This document shows, piece by piece, positions 24,301 to 36,549 of a stretch of 64,000 bases of DNA (position 1 is its first letter; every line of letters starts with the position of its first letter). The stretch comes from Impatiens glandulifera (lineage: Eukaryota; Streptophyta; Magnoliopsida; Ericales; Balsaminaceae): positions 4,456,340 through 4,520,339 of the forward strand of contig NC_061863.1 in the NCBI RefSeq assembly GCF_907164915.1, in the 5' to 3' direction. The position numbers and the translations under genes are program-made. The notes beneath the pieces were generated by a model. It was not told the DNA's origin. It made no database searches and saw only the letters and a list, made by a program, of their open reading frames with translations.

Positions 24301-25444
24301 ACTTTTCAAATAATCCACAGATGGAACAGGCCTAAGATCATATTAACTAAGTGATTAAAGTTGTAAATTATCTTATAAATTTGATGTTAATTTATGAACA
24401 GGTTGAAAATGGCTTCAGAGGCACCAGCTTTCCAATAATAATAGCTGATGCTGCCATCTCCGAGGAATTGCAGACCCTTGAATCGGAATTCGAAGAGTAT
24501 AATGAAGTTAGACGTAAGGGGGTTCTACATTTTCTTAATGAACTTGGATGGCTATTTCAGAGAAAGCGCTGTTCTTCTGGTCAAGACATGCCTGATTTTT
24601 CTCTCAGTCGGTTTAAATTTCTATTGATCTTCTCGGTGGAAAGGAATTGTTGTTCGTTGGTTAAAACCGTATTGGACATAATTCTAGAAAGAATTCTTAA
24701 CAATGAAGAACAGTTGAGAATTTCTTCAAAGATGTTATCGGAGATTCAATTGCTGAATACTGCAGTGAAAATGAAGCATAAGGATATGGTTCGCTTGCTT
24801 ATTCGATATTCTGTTCTGAACAATAACAGCGAGCCTGTTTACATATTCTCGCCTAATCAAGCCGGGCCTGGAGGCATTACGCCTTTGCATTTGGCCGCTT
24901 GTTTACCCGGTTTGGATGAAGTTGTTGATGCTCTAACTAGCGACCCACAAGAGGTAATTCTATCGATCAATTATAATATTTGAAAAATATAACAATCTGA
25001 TTTCGATTTCACTTGCAGATTGGATTACGAAATTGGAACACTCTTCTGGACAATACCGGGCAATCCCCAAGTTCATACGCCTCAATGAGGAACAACCACT
25101 CATACAACAGCCTAGTTTCTCAAAAGCAAATCGACAGAAACAACAACCAAGTTTCTTTATCAATCGAAACAGAATCAGACCCTCAACACATTACGAATCA
25201 AAACCGCGAATTTCGTCGTCGAATCAACCCAAACCAAGCAGTAGTACCATCGTCATGTTCGAAATGCGCTGCAAAATACAAAGCACCCGGTTCTTCACAC
25301 GGTTCAATTCACCGACCTTATATCCTTTCGATGCTTGCGATTGCCGCTGTTTGTGCTTGCGTGTGTCTGTTTTACCGAGGCGCCCCTGATATTGGAAGGG
25401 TGAATCCGTTTAAATGGGAGAGATTGAATTACGGGTATATTTGA
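21373..25444 (+). CDS. SPL14: SQUAMOSA promoter-binding-like protein, SPL14/SPL16 type (9 coding exons)
   Basis: Coding exons: 21373-21908, 22332-23010, 23093-23167, 23263-23370, 23451-23568, 23694-23829, 23910-24057, 24402-24953 and 25019-25444 (925 residues). An upstream intron, 21093-21334, probably lies in the 5'UTR. The start [20 protein letters not shown] matches SPL14-type N-termini. The SBP DNA-binding domain (about residues 134-210) has both zinc-binding clusters, from [20 protein letters not shown] to CQQCSKFHPL, then the basic nuclear signal [17 protein letters not shown]; such proteins bind GTAC-core sites. The C-terminal half holds an ankyrin-like segment ([20 protein letters not shown]) and a hydrophobic stretch ([15 protein letters not shown]) near the end, as in long SPLs. 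I see no miR156 target, as expected for this clade. The protein is about 110 residues shorter than my memory of Arabidopsis SPL14. Intron 7 hosts a MITE. Orthology to SPL14 versus SPL16 cannot be separated here. Confidence 0.93.
24106..24332. mobile_element. Harbinger/Tourist-like MITE in an SPL14-like intron
   Basis: Flanked by TAA on both sides (24103-24105 and 24333-24335). The left end AGCCCTGTTCGATCTTGGGTTA is an imperfect inverted match to the right end (TAATCCACAGATGGAACAGGCC). TAA duplication and GGCC-TGTT ends fit PIF/Harbinger MITEs. It is related to the copy at 42430-42688. Confidence 0.7.
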
Positions 25445-26328
25445 AACGGAAAAGGGTACCGAGAATGTTTTTTGAATGTTACAATAGGAGGAAGTGAAGA
25501 TGGAATAGTATTTTAATGTATGTATGATTTTCTAATCCTTTTATTTTATGAGATCTTAAAATGAGGGTTTATTTCACTGTAAATTATTATAATTACTTGT
25601 AATAGTTAGATGGTTAATTAATTGCTTTTGTAGTTAATATTTACAACAAGTTTAATTGTGTGTCTATTTGACAAATGTTTTTAATGAATGAATTTATAAC
25701 TAAATGTATTGTCTTGTGTATATGAACCCTAACTTTGCCCTAAATGTTTGTCAATCAAAATTGTTTTTTCAAGGTTTGACAAATAATTTATATTGTTTTA
25801 TTTAAAGTTGGATTTATTCTCTAAGAAATTAGAACATTCTTTCACCCCACTTATATTTAATATGTTTGTAAATTAATTTTAAAAGAAACAAAAAATAACT
25901 ATAAAACACAATCATAATAATCAAATTGTCAAATAAAGACAGATTTAAAAAAAAATCAATCTAAATCATAACTTTAATTAATATTTGTTGGGTTAAAAGA
26001 CTAAGTTTTTTAATTATTCATTAAAACCTATCATTTTTTTACATATAAGATGTTCTTTCAATTTTAAAATTTGTAAAAGTTTTATAAAAAAAATATTGTT
26101 TAACAAAGAATTAAGTTAATGATAATTTTGTTTTAAGATATATTCCTAAAATATTTTTTTGCATTTAAAATTTAATAAAAATAAAATAAATATATTTTAA
26201 TATTTAGTTTTTTTTTTTTTTAGAAATACATAAATTTGGATATGGATTTGAACAAAAAAAAAAATTTGTAAAGTTATTTAATATCACATTCAAATATAGA
26301 TTTAGATAAAATAATGTTTGAAAAATTA

Positions 26329-26367
<39 letters not shown>

Positions 26368-27998
26368 TTTAATAATATTTTTTTTTATTTTTTTTAATAA
26401 ACTCAACTCAATTCCACTCCATTTTTAGGTATTTTCAAAGATCCATAATCTTCTAAAAAAAATCAACAAATTTTAAAAAAATCAAGATGAAACAAGCTAC
26501 TAGTGTGAAGTGTCGTGCCCAGACTTTTTCTATTATATTTATGTATTTATTTATTTGGTTTAATATGATTGCAATTTGTAAATAATAAATAAATAAAAAA
26601 AAAAAGAAAGAAAGTTGGATTCCACTGTGGAGCCGCTTAAAGTTTGGAACATAATAAGTTGGTCATATAATTTGTGCTAGCTAGGAGGAGCTAGCTAAAT
26701 GTCAAATTCAAGAACATTCCTCTTTATAAATATATTTATTTGTTGATTTGATTTGATTATCACTCGTTTTTAGACACGTTAAAAAATATATATATTTGAT
26801 AATTTGACAATTGATTGAAATGAATTGAATTAATAAAATATGATGTTTTTGTTTGAAAATGTGTCCTCCAAAAACGTTTGTGATTTTGTCATCATTTGAA
26901 ATATGCATATGATAAACATGAATTCATGTGAACTATTGGAATTCAAATATATATATATAATTATATACACATCAAATCACCAAATATCTTTTTTTCTTTC
27001 CCTTTTATTTTATATTTCTCTATTAATTTCTTTCTGGAACCTTTTATTTGTATTTGTACTTATTATTTTTGTATTACTATGGTTGAAGGGTAAGGATATT
27101 AGCTCCTTGTTGGAGATTTTTTAAAATTAAGTTAGGCTTAAAATCACATATTAAGTGAAAAGGAATGAATAATACAAAAACAAATTATAACTTTGAGTAG
27201 ATATGACAATGTGTGCTACTCGTTCAATAATATAAATTATAATACTCAATTTCAATATAGTTAATCTACTCATCCAATTATCTTTCTTAATTTCGTTTCC
27301 GAGAGTATCTTGTATTCAATTCTCATTCTAAAAATCTCGGATATTCGATTTCCGATGAGCACCTCAAATACTCTATGTTTTGGCCTTTCTTTGATTCTTA
27401 ACCTTGAAATAAGAATGAAAAAAATATGGCAGAATAATAAATTTTTGTTTGTTCTTTAGTTTGAGCTTCCTAAATAGTAAAAACCGCAAAGTTCTAGAAT
27501 GATATATAATCTTAAAACCGCGTACAGTCTTAAAAAAAATATAATAATAATAATAAATATTTAGCTATAAAAGCAAAGACAAGAGTGGTATTAAAATTAG
27601 AGAGATGTGGGGGGAATAAATAGAATAATTTTAATAATATACAAAGTATTTTTTGTTTAAGTTTTGCTACTAATTATCAAACAACTAATTCGAAAAATAT
27701 TTGAATTTTACTCCTTATTTCTGATATTGAATATGTTGAATTATCCATTAAATTTAAATTTTGTTAGGTGAATATCAAGTTTTCGAGTATCCATTTGTTA
27801 TCCTATACTTTGAGTATTATACAAATAAAAAACACATTAACCTTGTACCATCATCTAAGTGAACAATAGAAAACTAATTTTAAACTTTTGAAATAATTTT
27901 ATCCAATAGAGAAATCATTTACAAAAAAATTAAAAATAATGACAACTTTTTACATTGACATTTTATACCATAGTTTCATATGACAGCGATATTTTCAT

Positions 27999-28036
<38 letters not shown>

Positions 28037-29207
28037 TTATTATGTTAATACATGTAAGTTAAAATTGAAGTCAATGACTCAATGGTTCATAATAAGCTTA
28101 AATAATTTATTATATATGTACATTTATATATGAGCCAAATACAAATGTATAAATATTTATTAGGTTATAAACTAAACAAATTTCTAAATTAATATAAAAA
28201 GTCAACATTTCCTAGTCAGCCACCTTTTTTTTGTGTACGAACCTAGTTTTTGTGGCCAACTTGTCGTACAATTAAGTCAAACATTACGTGAGAGAGAACA
28301 AAAAAAGAAAAAAGAATTATTTTATATACTTTATCATACAGTCAATAATTTAATAATTAAGAAAATTATAAATTAAAAAATATCTATGTTTTTTAAATAT
28401 AAATTTGGTTATATATTGATAATATATTTATTATTTTACAAATTCGAATATTTAAAACAAAAAAAAAAAACGTATTTTTAATAATTATATCAAACAAAAT
28501 TATTTTATCATAAATAATCCACCTATAACATTCTTAATTATTCATATGATACATTAATTATTGATATAGGTTATGAAAGCACAAATTTATTTTAATAATA
28601 TTTTTAATTATTTTATTTAAATAATCAAACTATATTTCTTACTAATTAAAAAATAATCATATAAAAAATACATGATTATTGATAATTATCTTAAAATAAT
28701 TCATCATCCATTAAACATTATATCATTTTGATAATAAATTATTAGAATTCTCAATTTTGATTTTCTTATTTTATTAAAAAGATAAACCCATTTTATTAAT
28801 TTTATTTTCTTAATATTTACAAATAATAAATATTAAATATATATATCCATCACTTAATTTATTTTAAAAAATAATAAAATATTATGGATATATGGATATG
28901 AATGATGACGTATTTCTGCTTAAATTCTGTCAGAAAATGACTAGTGTACACGTCACCATCATCTTCTTCTTGAGAAACAATCATCAATTAGAAAATTATT
29001 TTAAATTTTACTTTCTTTAAAAATTTTCATATATAAATTATTTTTTTAGATTACAGTTCAAAACTATTTAATTTTGAAATTAATATTTGTTAAAAATATA
29101 ATAATAAAAAATAAAGTTATTAATAGTAGATAAGAATATTTTTAATTAATATTGACTTTTATTAAAAAAATATATTATTTTTTATATTTATCTTCTAATT
29201 ATTTAAA
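25445..29207. other. Intergenic AT-rich region
   Basis: The first ~150 bases are likely SPL 3'UTR. The rest is AT-rich with (TA)n tracts at about 26337-26360 and 28003-28032 and no supported gene. A perfect 7-bp inverted repeat GCTAGCT...AGCTAGC at about 26677-26698 is too short to call an RNA gene. Confidence 0.5.
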
Positions 29208-29220
29208 TTGTACGGATATT

Positions 29221-29228
29221 TAGGGTTT
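29221..29228 (-). promoter_or_regulatory. Telo-box (AAACCCTA) upstream of the DUF4228 gene
   Basis: Plus strand TAGGGTTT, i.e. AAACCCTA on the minus strand, about 170 bases upstream of the ATG. A CT-rich leader (TCTCTCTCTC near 29281) follows. Telo-boxes are common near start sites of plant housekeeping genes. Confidence 0.4.
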
Positions 29229-29400
29229 CTTGATACATCTGGTCATAGACTCATAGTCGTCTTCCTTTTGGCGGTTTCTTTTCTCTCTCTCTCAATTTGC
29301 AGAGCTGCGTGCGAAAATAGTCACATCCAAACAGGTCCTTATTCTTCTCCCTTAAAACCCCCCCGTCCTTCAGCCCTAATACGTACACATTTCATTCTCA

Positions 29401-30036
29401 ATGGGAGGTTGTTTCTCTTTTCCGGCGAGTCGTCGCCGTCGTTCCAATCTCCAGTTTCAGACGTCAATGGCGAACGTCATATCTTCAAACGGTAAACTAC
29501 GGCAATACACAGTTCCGATTAACGTCGCTCAAGTACTCCAGTTTGATATTAACGACGATTTGCAAAATTCGGAGTTCTTCCTATGTAATTCCGATGATTT
29601 ATGCTACGATGAATGTATACACGCGATGGATATGGATGAAGAACTGAAAGCTGGTCAGATCTATTTCGAATTACCTTCTTCTAGATTGCGTTCTCCTTTA
29701 ACCGCATCTGATATGGCTGCTTTAGCTGTTAAAGCTTCAATTGCTCTCAAGAGAGTTGTTCCTTATTCCAAATCTGATTCAAATCGTGGCAGTACTCGTC
29801 GTCGTCAAAATAGGATCTCTCCTGCATTAGAAGTGAATTCAAGCTATGGTGATCGCGGCGAGCAGATGACCGTGATGATGACGGAGAAGAAAGGAAATTA
29901 CGTTAATCCTTCATTTCAATCAACATCAATGAAGAAAGTACAGAGATATTCATCTCGACGACCTAGATTAGCAATGGCGAATCGATCATCTAAGGTTAGT
30001 TTATCGACGATTTATGAAGGATCTGTTCTCCTATAA
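29401..30036 (+). CDS. DUF4228 (PADRE) domain protein
   Basis: Single-exon gene of 211 residues. The start MGGCFSFPASRRRRSN has Gly2 and Cys4, a context suited to N-myristoylation and palmitoylation, which would place the protein at a membrane. The central part carries the DUF4228/PADRE signature: a β-rich N-terminal half (GKLRQYTVPINVAQVLQF), then DDLCYDECIHAMDMDEELKA, GQIYFELPSSRLRSPLTASD and MAALAVKASIALKR. PADRE proteins are plant-specific and many respond to stress and pathogens; the biochemical role is unknown. The C-terminus is basic and Ser-rich. ATG 29401 is chosen over an in-frame ATG at 29467 because it gives the family-typical MG-x-C start. The frame also stays open upstream, but with no further ATG of that type. 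Confidence 0.88.
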   Translation: MGGCFSFPASRRRRSNLQFQTSMANVISSNGKLRQYTVPINVAQVLQFDINDDLQNSEFFLCNSDDLCYDECIHAMDMDEELKAGQIYFELPSSRLRSPLTASDMAALAVKASIALKRVVPYSKSDSNRGSTRRRQNRISPALEVNSSYGDRGEQMTVMMTEKKGNYVNPSFQSTSMKKVQRYSSRRPRLAMANRSSKVSLSTIYEGSVLL

Positions 30037-31065
30037 TCTCTTCGAATTTCAAAATCGAATAATTCTTCTGTTACAACAGAGATAATCTTGTTGCAAATTT
30101 TGATGTGTTTGAATTTCTTGTATAATAATTACATCAGAATATATAGATCATAGAAGAAGAAGAGATTGATGATGATGATGATGATGATGTTCATCTGATT
30201 ATATGAATATATATATGTATCATGTTGTTTGTTTCATTGATTTATTTTTCAGGTAGTAGGTTTGCTTACATGGTGTTTGAATATTTGCATGAAACTTCAA
30301 CTTTTAATTAGTCATACTATTTTTATTTCAAATCTTTCAGTCATGAATGAATTGATCAACTCTATTACAAACAACAACAAAGATTTGGACTAAGGTTTCA
30401 AAATTGTCTATGTTTTTTTATAACAAAAATAACATAGGCAAAATATGAAAATATAAATTTATTCAATATACCAAAAAAATAAAATGATAAAGGTAGTATC
30501 TATACTGAAATTATTTTTATAGTAAATGTAATAGATTTTTAAAATTTTGATAAAGTTTGAACTTAGCTAGGAAATTATTGTTATTTTCAGTATGTATTAA
30601 AAAAATAAAAGAGTTCTGCATTTCTCTCCGGGGCTGGGGAACAAATATGCGTGAGGGGGAGGGGGTTACGGGGTTACGTGCCCTCTCCCTTTGTTTGTTG
30701 ATCTTGCCCATATCTTCCTTCCCCTTTTTAGGCCTAGTGAGGTCCGACGAGATCATTATTTTATCTCGAAGAAGTGATAGGAAGAGATTCCTGGGCCTTG
30801 ACGAATGGCCAACTTTACGTTAGAAGGAGCAAAAGGCCAAGGGTATAAAGGATGAACCAATGTGAATGAGATTTTTAAAATTTTGATAAAGTTTGGATGC
30901 TAGAAAATTATCTTTATTTTAGGTATATTGTACAATACTGAAGATAACCTATTTTAAAATACGGAAAATAACAATTTTTTTATATATATATAAAAAAATG
31001 ATAAGGTATTATACCTATATTTAGGGTAAATTTTTATAATTTTGATATATACCTATAAATTACAA

Positions 31066-31110
<45 letters not shown>

Positions 31111-32648
31111 CTTATAATTAATTAAGTTATAATTTTTATTTCAAAATTTTGATTCACACAACATTATTAATTTTTTAGCAAAATTAGATGATAATTTTAT
31201 TTTACTTTTGGAAAAGATTAATTTAATTATAAAAATTTAACTTCTAAAAATTAAATCAAAATATAATTAAACTATAATATTATTAAGTATGAACAGTCTA
31301 ATATTATGGTAATAAAATTGTGATATACTTTCAATATTCAGTATTATTAGTAATTGAATCATATTAATATTTTGGTATATATACTGAAATAATAGTATAG
31401 TAATAGTACGAGATTTCTTATATCTTTATCGTCTCACTCTAATTTGAATTATAATGTAATATTAATTTGATGCGAAGTCAAATTTTATTCTAATTGGAAG
31501 TTGGAACTAGTCAGTGAGATACTATATTTTATTTTATCATTATTTAGAATATCTATTTAAAACTTATAAGTTCTTGTTCAATTGTTTATTTAAAAAAAAA
31601 TCATTCATAATAATAAAAAAAAGTTATTTAGTCCATCCTTTTACGAATCATTCACTTATTTCAATATATTTCTTTTAAATTTTCCGTTTATCATTATATA
31701 TTAAAAATCTTAGAGGTTATGCCAAAAAAAAAATCTAAAAATTTAAAGTCCTTACAAAGTTAGGTTTAGGGAGTAAACCTTTATTATTATCCATCTATAA
31801 TTCTATATAGTTCATATAAATTGCACAAAAGTTTTCATAAGACAAGTTTCAAGTAGTATTTTTTTATTATTATTATTTGTTTTCAATTCTCACATTCTTT
31901 TAAAACTGTTTAATGTTGATTTTTTTATTTATATTAACAAAAAGTTTAATTATTAATATTAGCTTTTAATTAATATTTCTACACTGTTTATTTTTCTATT
32001 TTTTAAACTTTAGGTTTTTTTTAACTGAACTCTTTCAATTTTTAGTTCTTTTACTGATTTTTTGCATATTAAAATTTTATTTAAATATAATAATATATAA
32101 AAAATTATTTAACAATTATTAGTTAATTATTTTCTTATTACACAATATTTTATGATAAAAAAAACTCAATAATTATACTACAGTTTAAACCGTTTACACG
32201 AATATAATACTTATTTAAATATTTTTTATATGGTTTTAAAATATATATTATACCCATTATTATTCTAATATATAAAAAAATAACAATTATATTATATTAT
32301 ATTATATTAGTAATATAGAAATTTTTTGAGTATAAAAATAATTATATGTATATATATTTATATAGTTAAATATCAAAATCTAAAAAATATTATTATTTAC
32401 ACTATCTCCTATCAAAAAATTCATTTTAGTGTAAATGTTACATCTAACATTAATTGTCCCATTTTTTACATCTAACATTAATTATTCTTTAACCAAAAAA
32501 CTCATTCTTAAGTAAAAAAAAAAAATATTCGTATATATACAAGATCTCATGGTTCATGCATATGTCTTGTCGAAAAGACCCGCATTTTGGAGAAAAGAGC
32601 TCAACACGTCTAATCGAATGCATTTCAAACTGATACATTTGTTCAATA
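30037..32648. other. Intergenic region with GC-rich island
   Basis: A (GAT)n run lies at about 30168-30190, probably in the 3' flank of the DUF4228 gene. The GC-rich island at about 30610-30860 is listed separately. (TA)n occurs at about 31072-31108. The remainder is AT-rich without genes. Confidence 0.5.
30610..30860. other. GC-rich island, possible organelle-derived insertion
   Basis: About 250 bases of balanced composition (runs such as GGGGGAGGGGG and GTCCGACGAGATCATTATT) sit sharply within DNA that is otherwise about 75% A/T. An 88-codon frame spans 30557-30823 but has no recognisable domain. The style resembles plant mitochondrial intergenic DNA, so a NUMT is the first guess; I cannot name a source gene. 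Confidence 0.35.
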
Positions 32649-34811
32649 TCTATATATATATATAATGATGCTTAATTTTTAAAGTGTCCGGATTGTCGGG
32701 TCGAGAGCTGTGGTTAATTTGGATATATGTGAGAGTAAATGGATACTTGGGTCGGATTGTGGGTTGACCCGCCTATAAACTTAAAACGGTTAAAAATAAA
32801 ATTAAAAATGCTATAGGTATGGTTCGAACTTGCAACCTAACAAAACAAGTACAACCTTTTGACCAATTAGGATAATAAAAATTTATATTTTAAATTCAAC
32901 CCAAAATTTGATAAACGCGTGATATTTTAACAATATAAGTTTAACTTTTTAACTAACTAATCTATATATATAATGATTTTTAATTTTTAAAGTGTCCGGA
33001 TTGCAGGGTCAAGAACTGTGATTAATTTGGTTATATGTGAGAGTAAATGGATACTTGAGTCGGATTGTGGGTTGACCCGCCCATAAACTTAAAACGATTA
33101 AAAATAAAATTAAAAATGTTATAGGTATGGTTCGAACTTGCAACCTAACAAAATAAGTACAACCTTTTAACCAACTAGGCTAATAACACTTCATATTTTA
33201 AATTCAACCCAAAAGTTGATAAACGCGTGACATTTTAACAATATAAGTTCAACTTTTTAACTAACTAATCTATATATATATATAATGATGCATAATTTTT
33301 AAATTGTCCGGATTGCCGGGTCGAGAGCTGTGGTTAATTTGGATATATGTGAGAGTAAATGGATACTTGGGTAGGATTGTGGGTTGACCCGCACATAAAC
33401 TTAAAACAGTTAAAAATAAAATTAAAAATGCTATAGGTATGGTTCGAACTTGCAACCTAACAAAACAAGTACAACCTTTTAATCAACTAGAATAATAACA
33501 CTTTATATTTTAAATTCAACTCAAAATTTGATAAACGCGTGACATTTTAACAATATAAGTTCAACTTTTTCACTAACTAATCTATATATATACATATATA
33601 ATGATGCTTAATTTTTAAAGTGTCCGGATTGCCGGGTCGAGAGCTGTGGTTAATTTGGATATATGTGAGAGTAATATGTATGGTTTAAACTTGCAACCTA
33701 ACAAAACAAGTACAACCTTTTAAACAACTAGGCTAATAACACTTTATATTTTAAATTCAACTCAAAATTTGATAAACGCGTGACATTTTAACAATATAAG
33801 TTCAACTTTTTCACTAACTAATCTATATATATACATATATAATGATGCTTAATTTTTAAAGTGTCCGGATTGTCGGGTCGAGAGCTGTGGTTAATTTGGA
33901 TATATGTGAGAGTAATATGTATGGTTTGAACTTGCAACCTAACAAAACAAGTACAACCTTTTAAACAACTAGGCTAATAACACTTTATATTTTAAATTCA
34001 ACTCAAAATTTGATAAACGAGTGACATTTTAACAATATAAGTTCAACTTTTTAACTAACTAATCTATATATATATATAATGATGCTTAATTTTTAAAGTG
34101 TCCGGATTTCTAGGTCGAGATCTGTGGTTAATTTGTATATATGTGAGAGTAAATGGATACTTGGGTCGGATTGTGGGTTAACCCGCCCATAAACTTAAAA
34201 TAGTTAAAAATAAAATATATTTTAACAGCGGTTAAAATCGTCTTTAATAATTACTTTTTTACTCGTGTCATTTAGATATTGTTTTTATTAGTTGATGCAT
34301 AATTTTCAAAGTGTCCAGATTGCTAGGTTGATAGTTGTGGTTAATTTGAATATATATGTGAGAGTAATGGATACTTGAGTCGGATTGTGGGTTGACCCGC
34401 CATAAACTTAAAACGGTTAAAAATAAAATTAAAAATGTTACATGTATGTATCGAACTTACAACCTAACAAAAACAAATATAATCTTTTAACCAACTAGAT
34501 TAATAAGATTTTAAATTTTAAATTTAACACCAAATTTGATAAACGCAGAACATTTTAACTTTTTAACTAATTAATCTATATGTATATATAATTATGTTTA
34601 ATTTTTAAAGGGTACAGATTAACGAGAGCTGTGGTTATATATATATATATAATTATGCTTAATTTTTAATGTGTCCGGATTATTGAGTTTGACCCGTTCA
34701 TAAACTTAAAATTGTCAAAAATAAAATTAAGAATGTTATCACATTTTTACCGTAATTTTTTCCACGATTTTTTATATAATTATTCGTAAAAATGCACGTG
34801 CTACCGGCTAG
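32649..34811 (+). mobile_element. Helitron with tandem array of 5' modules (2.16 kb)
   Basis: It starts TCTATATATATATATA after an A and ends GTGCTACCGGCTAG before a T, the Helitron termini and A^T target. The palindrome GCACGTGC lies 13 bases before the end, where Helitrons carry a hairpin. The interior is a tandem array of a ~240-312 bp module, each beginning TC(TA)n...ATGATGCTTAATTTTTAAAGTGTCC, at 32649, 32961, 33269, 33581, 33822 and 34063, with degenerate copies near 34280, 34575 and 34630. Copies four and five lack about 70 bp present in the first three. No Rep or helicase coding is seen. Confidence 0.8.
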
Positions 34812-35701
34812 TTTCAATAATATTGGAAGAAGCAATGCTGATTTGTCGAATAATTAAATATTTGTTGTTTGTTTTATAATTTATAATAAAAATAATGTAT
34901 TTTTATTTTATTTTTGTATTTGTGTATTATTTCAATTTATGAAATACTTAATCATATTATGCATTTTTTTTTTTCAAATTTGAGTATATATTTGGAGAGA
35001 AAATATAAAAACCCATCATATTATGCATTTTTGTCAAATTTGAATATATATTTGGAGAGAAAATATCAAAACCCATATTGAGTTTGATGATGGTTGAAGA
35101 TGTCTTAGTGCATTATTTCCTGATTTGCAATTTGGTTGGAATTGTTTTTAATAGGATATTTTATAATTATTTAATATTAATTATGTGAATTAACATTATA
35201 TATTATTATTTTTATATTAGTTTATTATATATTATTTTAAAATAAAATAATAATCAACATGTTTAAAAAATAAAGTTAATAAATATATATATATAAATGA
35301 ATTTAATATGAAATAAAAAATGAAAATTTAAAAGTGTATAGTTAAAAAAATAGAAAAGTTCATTACTGACCATATTAAAATTTAAAATTAATGAGGTGTG
35401 TTTTTCACATTTTTTAAAGTATATAAATCAAAATCATATACTAAATTATTTAAAAAATAAAATAAAAATTAAAACAATTTTTTTAAAAAAACAACAACTA
35501 TAATCCTCCATTTTTAAAAGTGATAAAATTTATAATTTTACTTTCCCTTAAGATTAGAGGATAGAAAATATAATTAGTTACAATTTAAGTCGCAACAAAA
35601 ATTATCACAAATTAAATAAAAGCCTAATCATTTTTTTTGTTTTTTGTTTTTTTGGAACTTGTGTTGTTTTATTAAACATGACTTGAAATTGAATTATGTT
35701 A
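34812..35701. other. Intergenic AT-rich region
   Basis: AT-rich with no coding signal. A ~60 bp near-direct repeat (TTTGAGTATATATTTGGAGAGAAAATAT) occurs at about 34979 and 35039. Confidence 0.45.
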
Positions 35702-36505
35702 GAGCATCTCTAATGCATGACCTGTGCCCGCATCGGACAGCGTGGAAAATGGCAGGTCATTGGTTTTTTTTCATTTTTTCATTGTAGATAAAAGGAAAAA
35801 GAGGGCAGTGCCCTCTAAGCCGGTCATGCCCTCTTCTGACTTTTTCATTATTATATAATATAATATATTATATAATATAGGAATATTAGTTATATATTTA
35901 ATTATAATATTTTTTTCTACTACTTTTAAGTAACATTATAATAACATTAAATAAATATTTATTCTAAAGTTTTACTATAAAATAGGAATATTAATTATAT
36001 ATTAAATTATAATAATATTAATTATATATTAAATTATAATAATATCATAATATATTTTAAATTATAAAAATATTTTATATTTTATTATAATATAGAAATA
36101 TTAGTTATATATTCTCAAACTTTTCAAAAATATAGGAATATTAGTTATATATTCTCAAATTTATTCTTATAATGTTTTTAAAATATTATAATATATTTTA
36201 AATTATAAAAATATTTTAAATTAAATTACTTATATATTTTTTAAATAAATTAATATTTTTTTTATTAATTATATTAACACGTTTTAAAGTTTAAATTCTT
36301 AAATTTTCCTATAATATAGAAATATTAGTTATAATAGTATAAATTAGTTATTTATTTAAAACACCTTTAAATTATTTAGATAAGAGGGCGGGCAGAAGCA
36401 TTGGAGTGTTTTGTCCAAGTACAATATGTGCCCGCTTTCTGCTGAGGTGAAATATAGATTTGACAAAATAAGAGGAAAAAGGTCTTTTTTGCGCTGCGGA
36501 TGCTC
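35702..36505. mobile_element. MITE-like element with GAGCATC ends (804 bp)
   Basis: The left end GAGCATCTCTAATGCATGACC is inverted against the right end (...GCGGATGCTC), and each side is flanked by TTA (35699-35701 and 36506-36508). Its sub-terminal parts are GC-richer (GTGCCCGCATCGGACAG near 35726; GTGCCCGCTTTCTGCTGAGG near 36427) around an AT-rich core. TTA duplication suggests a PIF/Harbinger-type MITE. Confidence 0.65.
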
Positions 36506-36549
36506 TTATAACCTCCAACTATCTCAAATTTAGCATTTAAGATTTTTTC

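Noticed and set aside
21373..25444. miR156 target site in the SPL gene
   Set aside because: No sequence resembling the target (GTGCTCTCTCTCTTC core) was found in the exons, in line with the SPL14 clade.
26677..26698. Perfect inverted repeat GCTAGCT/AGCTAGC
   Set aside because: Seven-base arms are too short for a microRNA precursor and the flanks do not extend the pairing.
29467..30036. Shorter DUF4228 protein from the in-frame ATG at 29467
   Set aside because: The upstream ATG at 29401 gives the family-typical MG-x-C N-terminus and a CT-rich leader precedes it.
33129..33182. Genuine tRNA gene in the Helitron modules
   Set aside because: Only the A- and B-box phrases are present; there is no acceptor stem or anticodon arm, so a SINE/tRNA relic is the most that can be claimed.
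33270..33455. 61-codon minus-strand ORF
   Set aside because: Lies within a Helitron module and is not maintained in the other modules.
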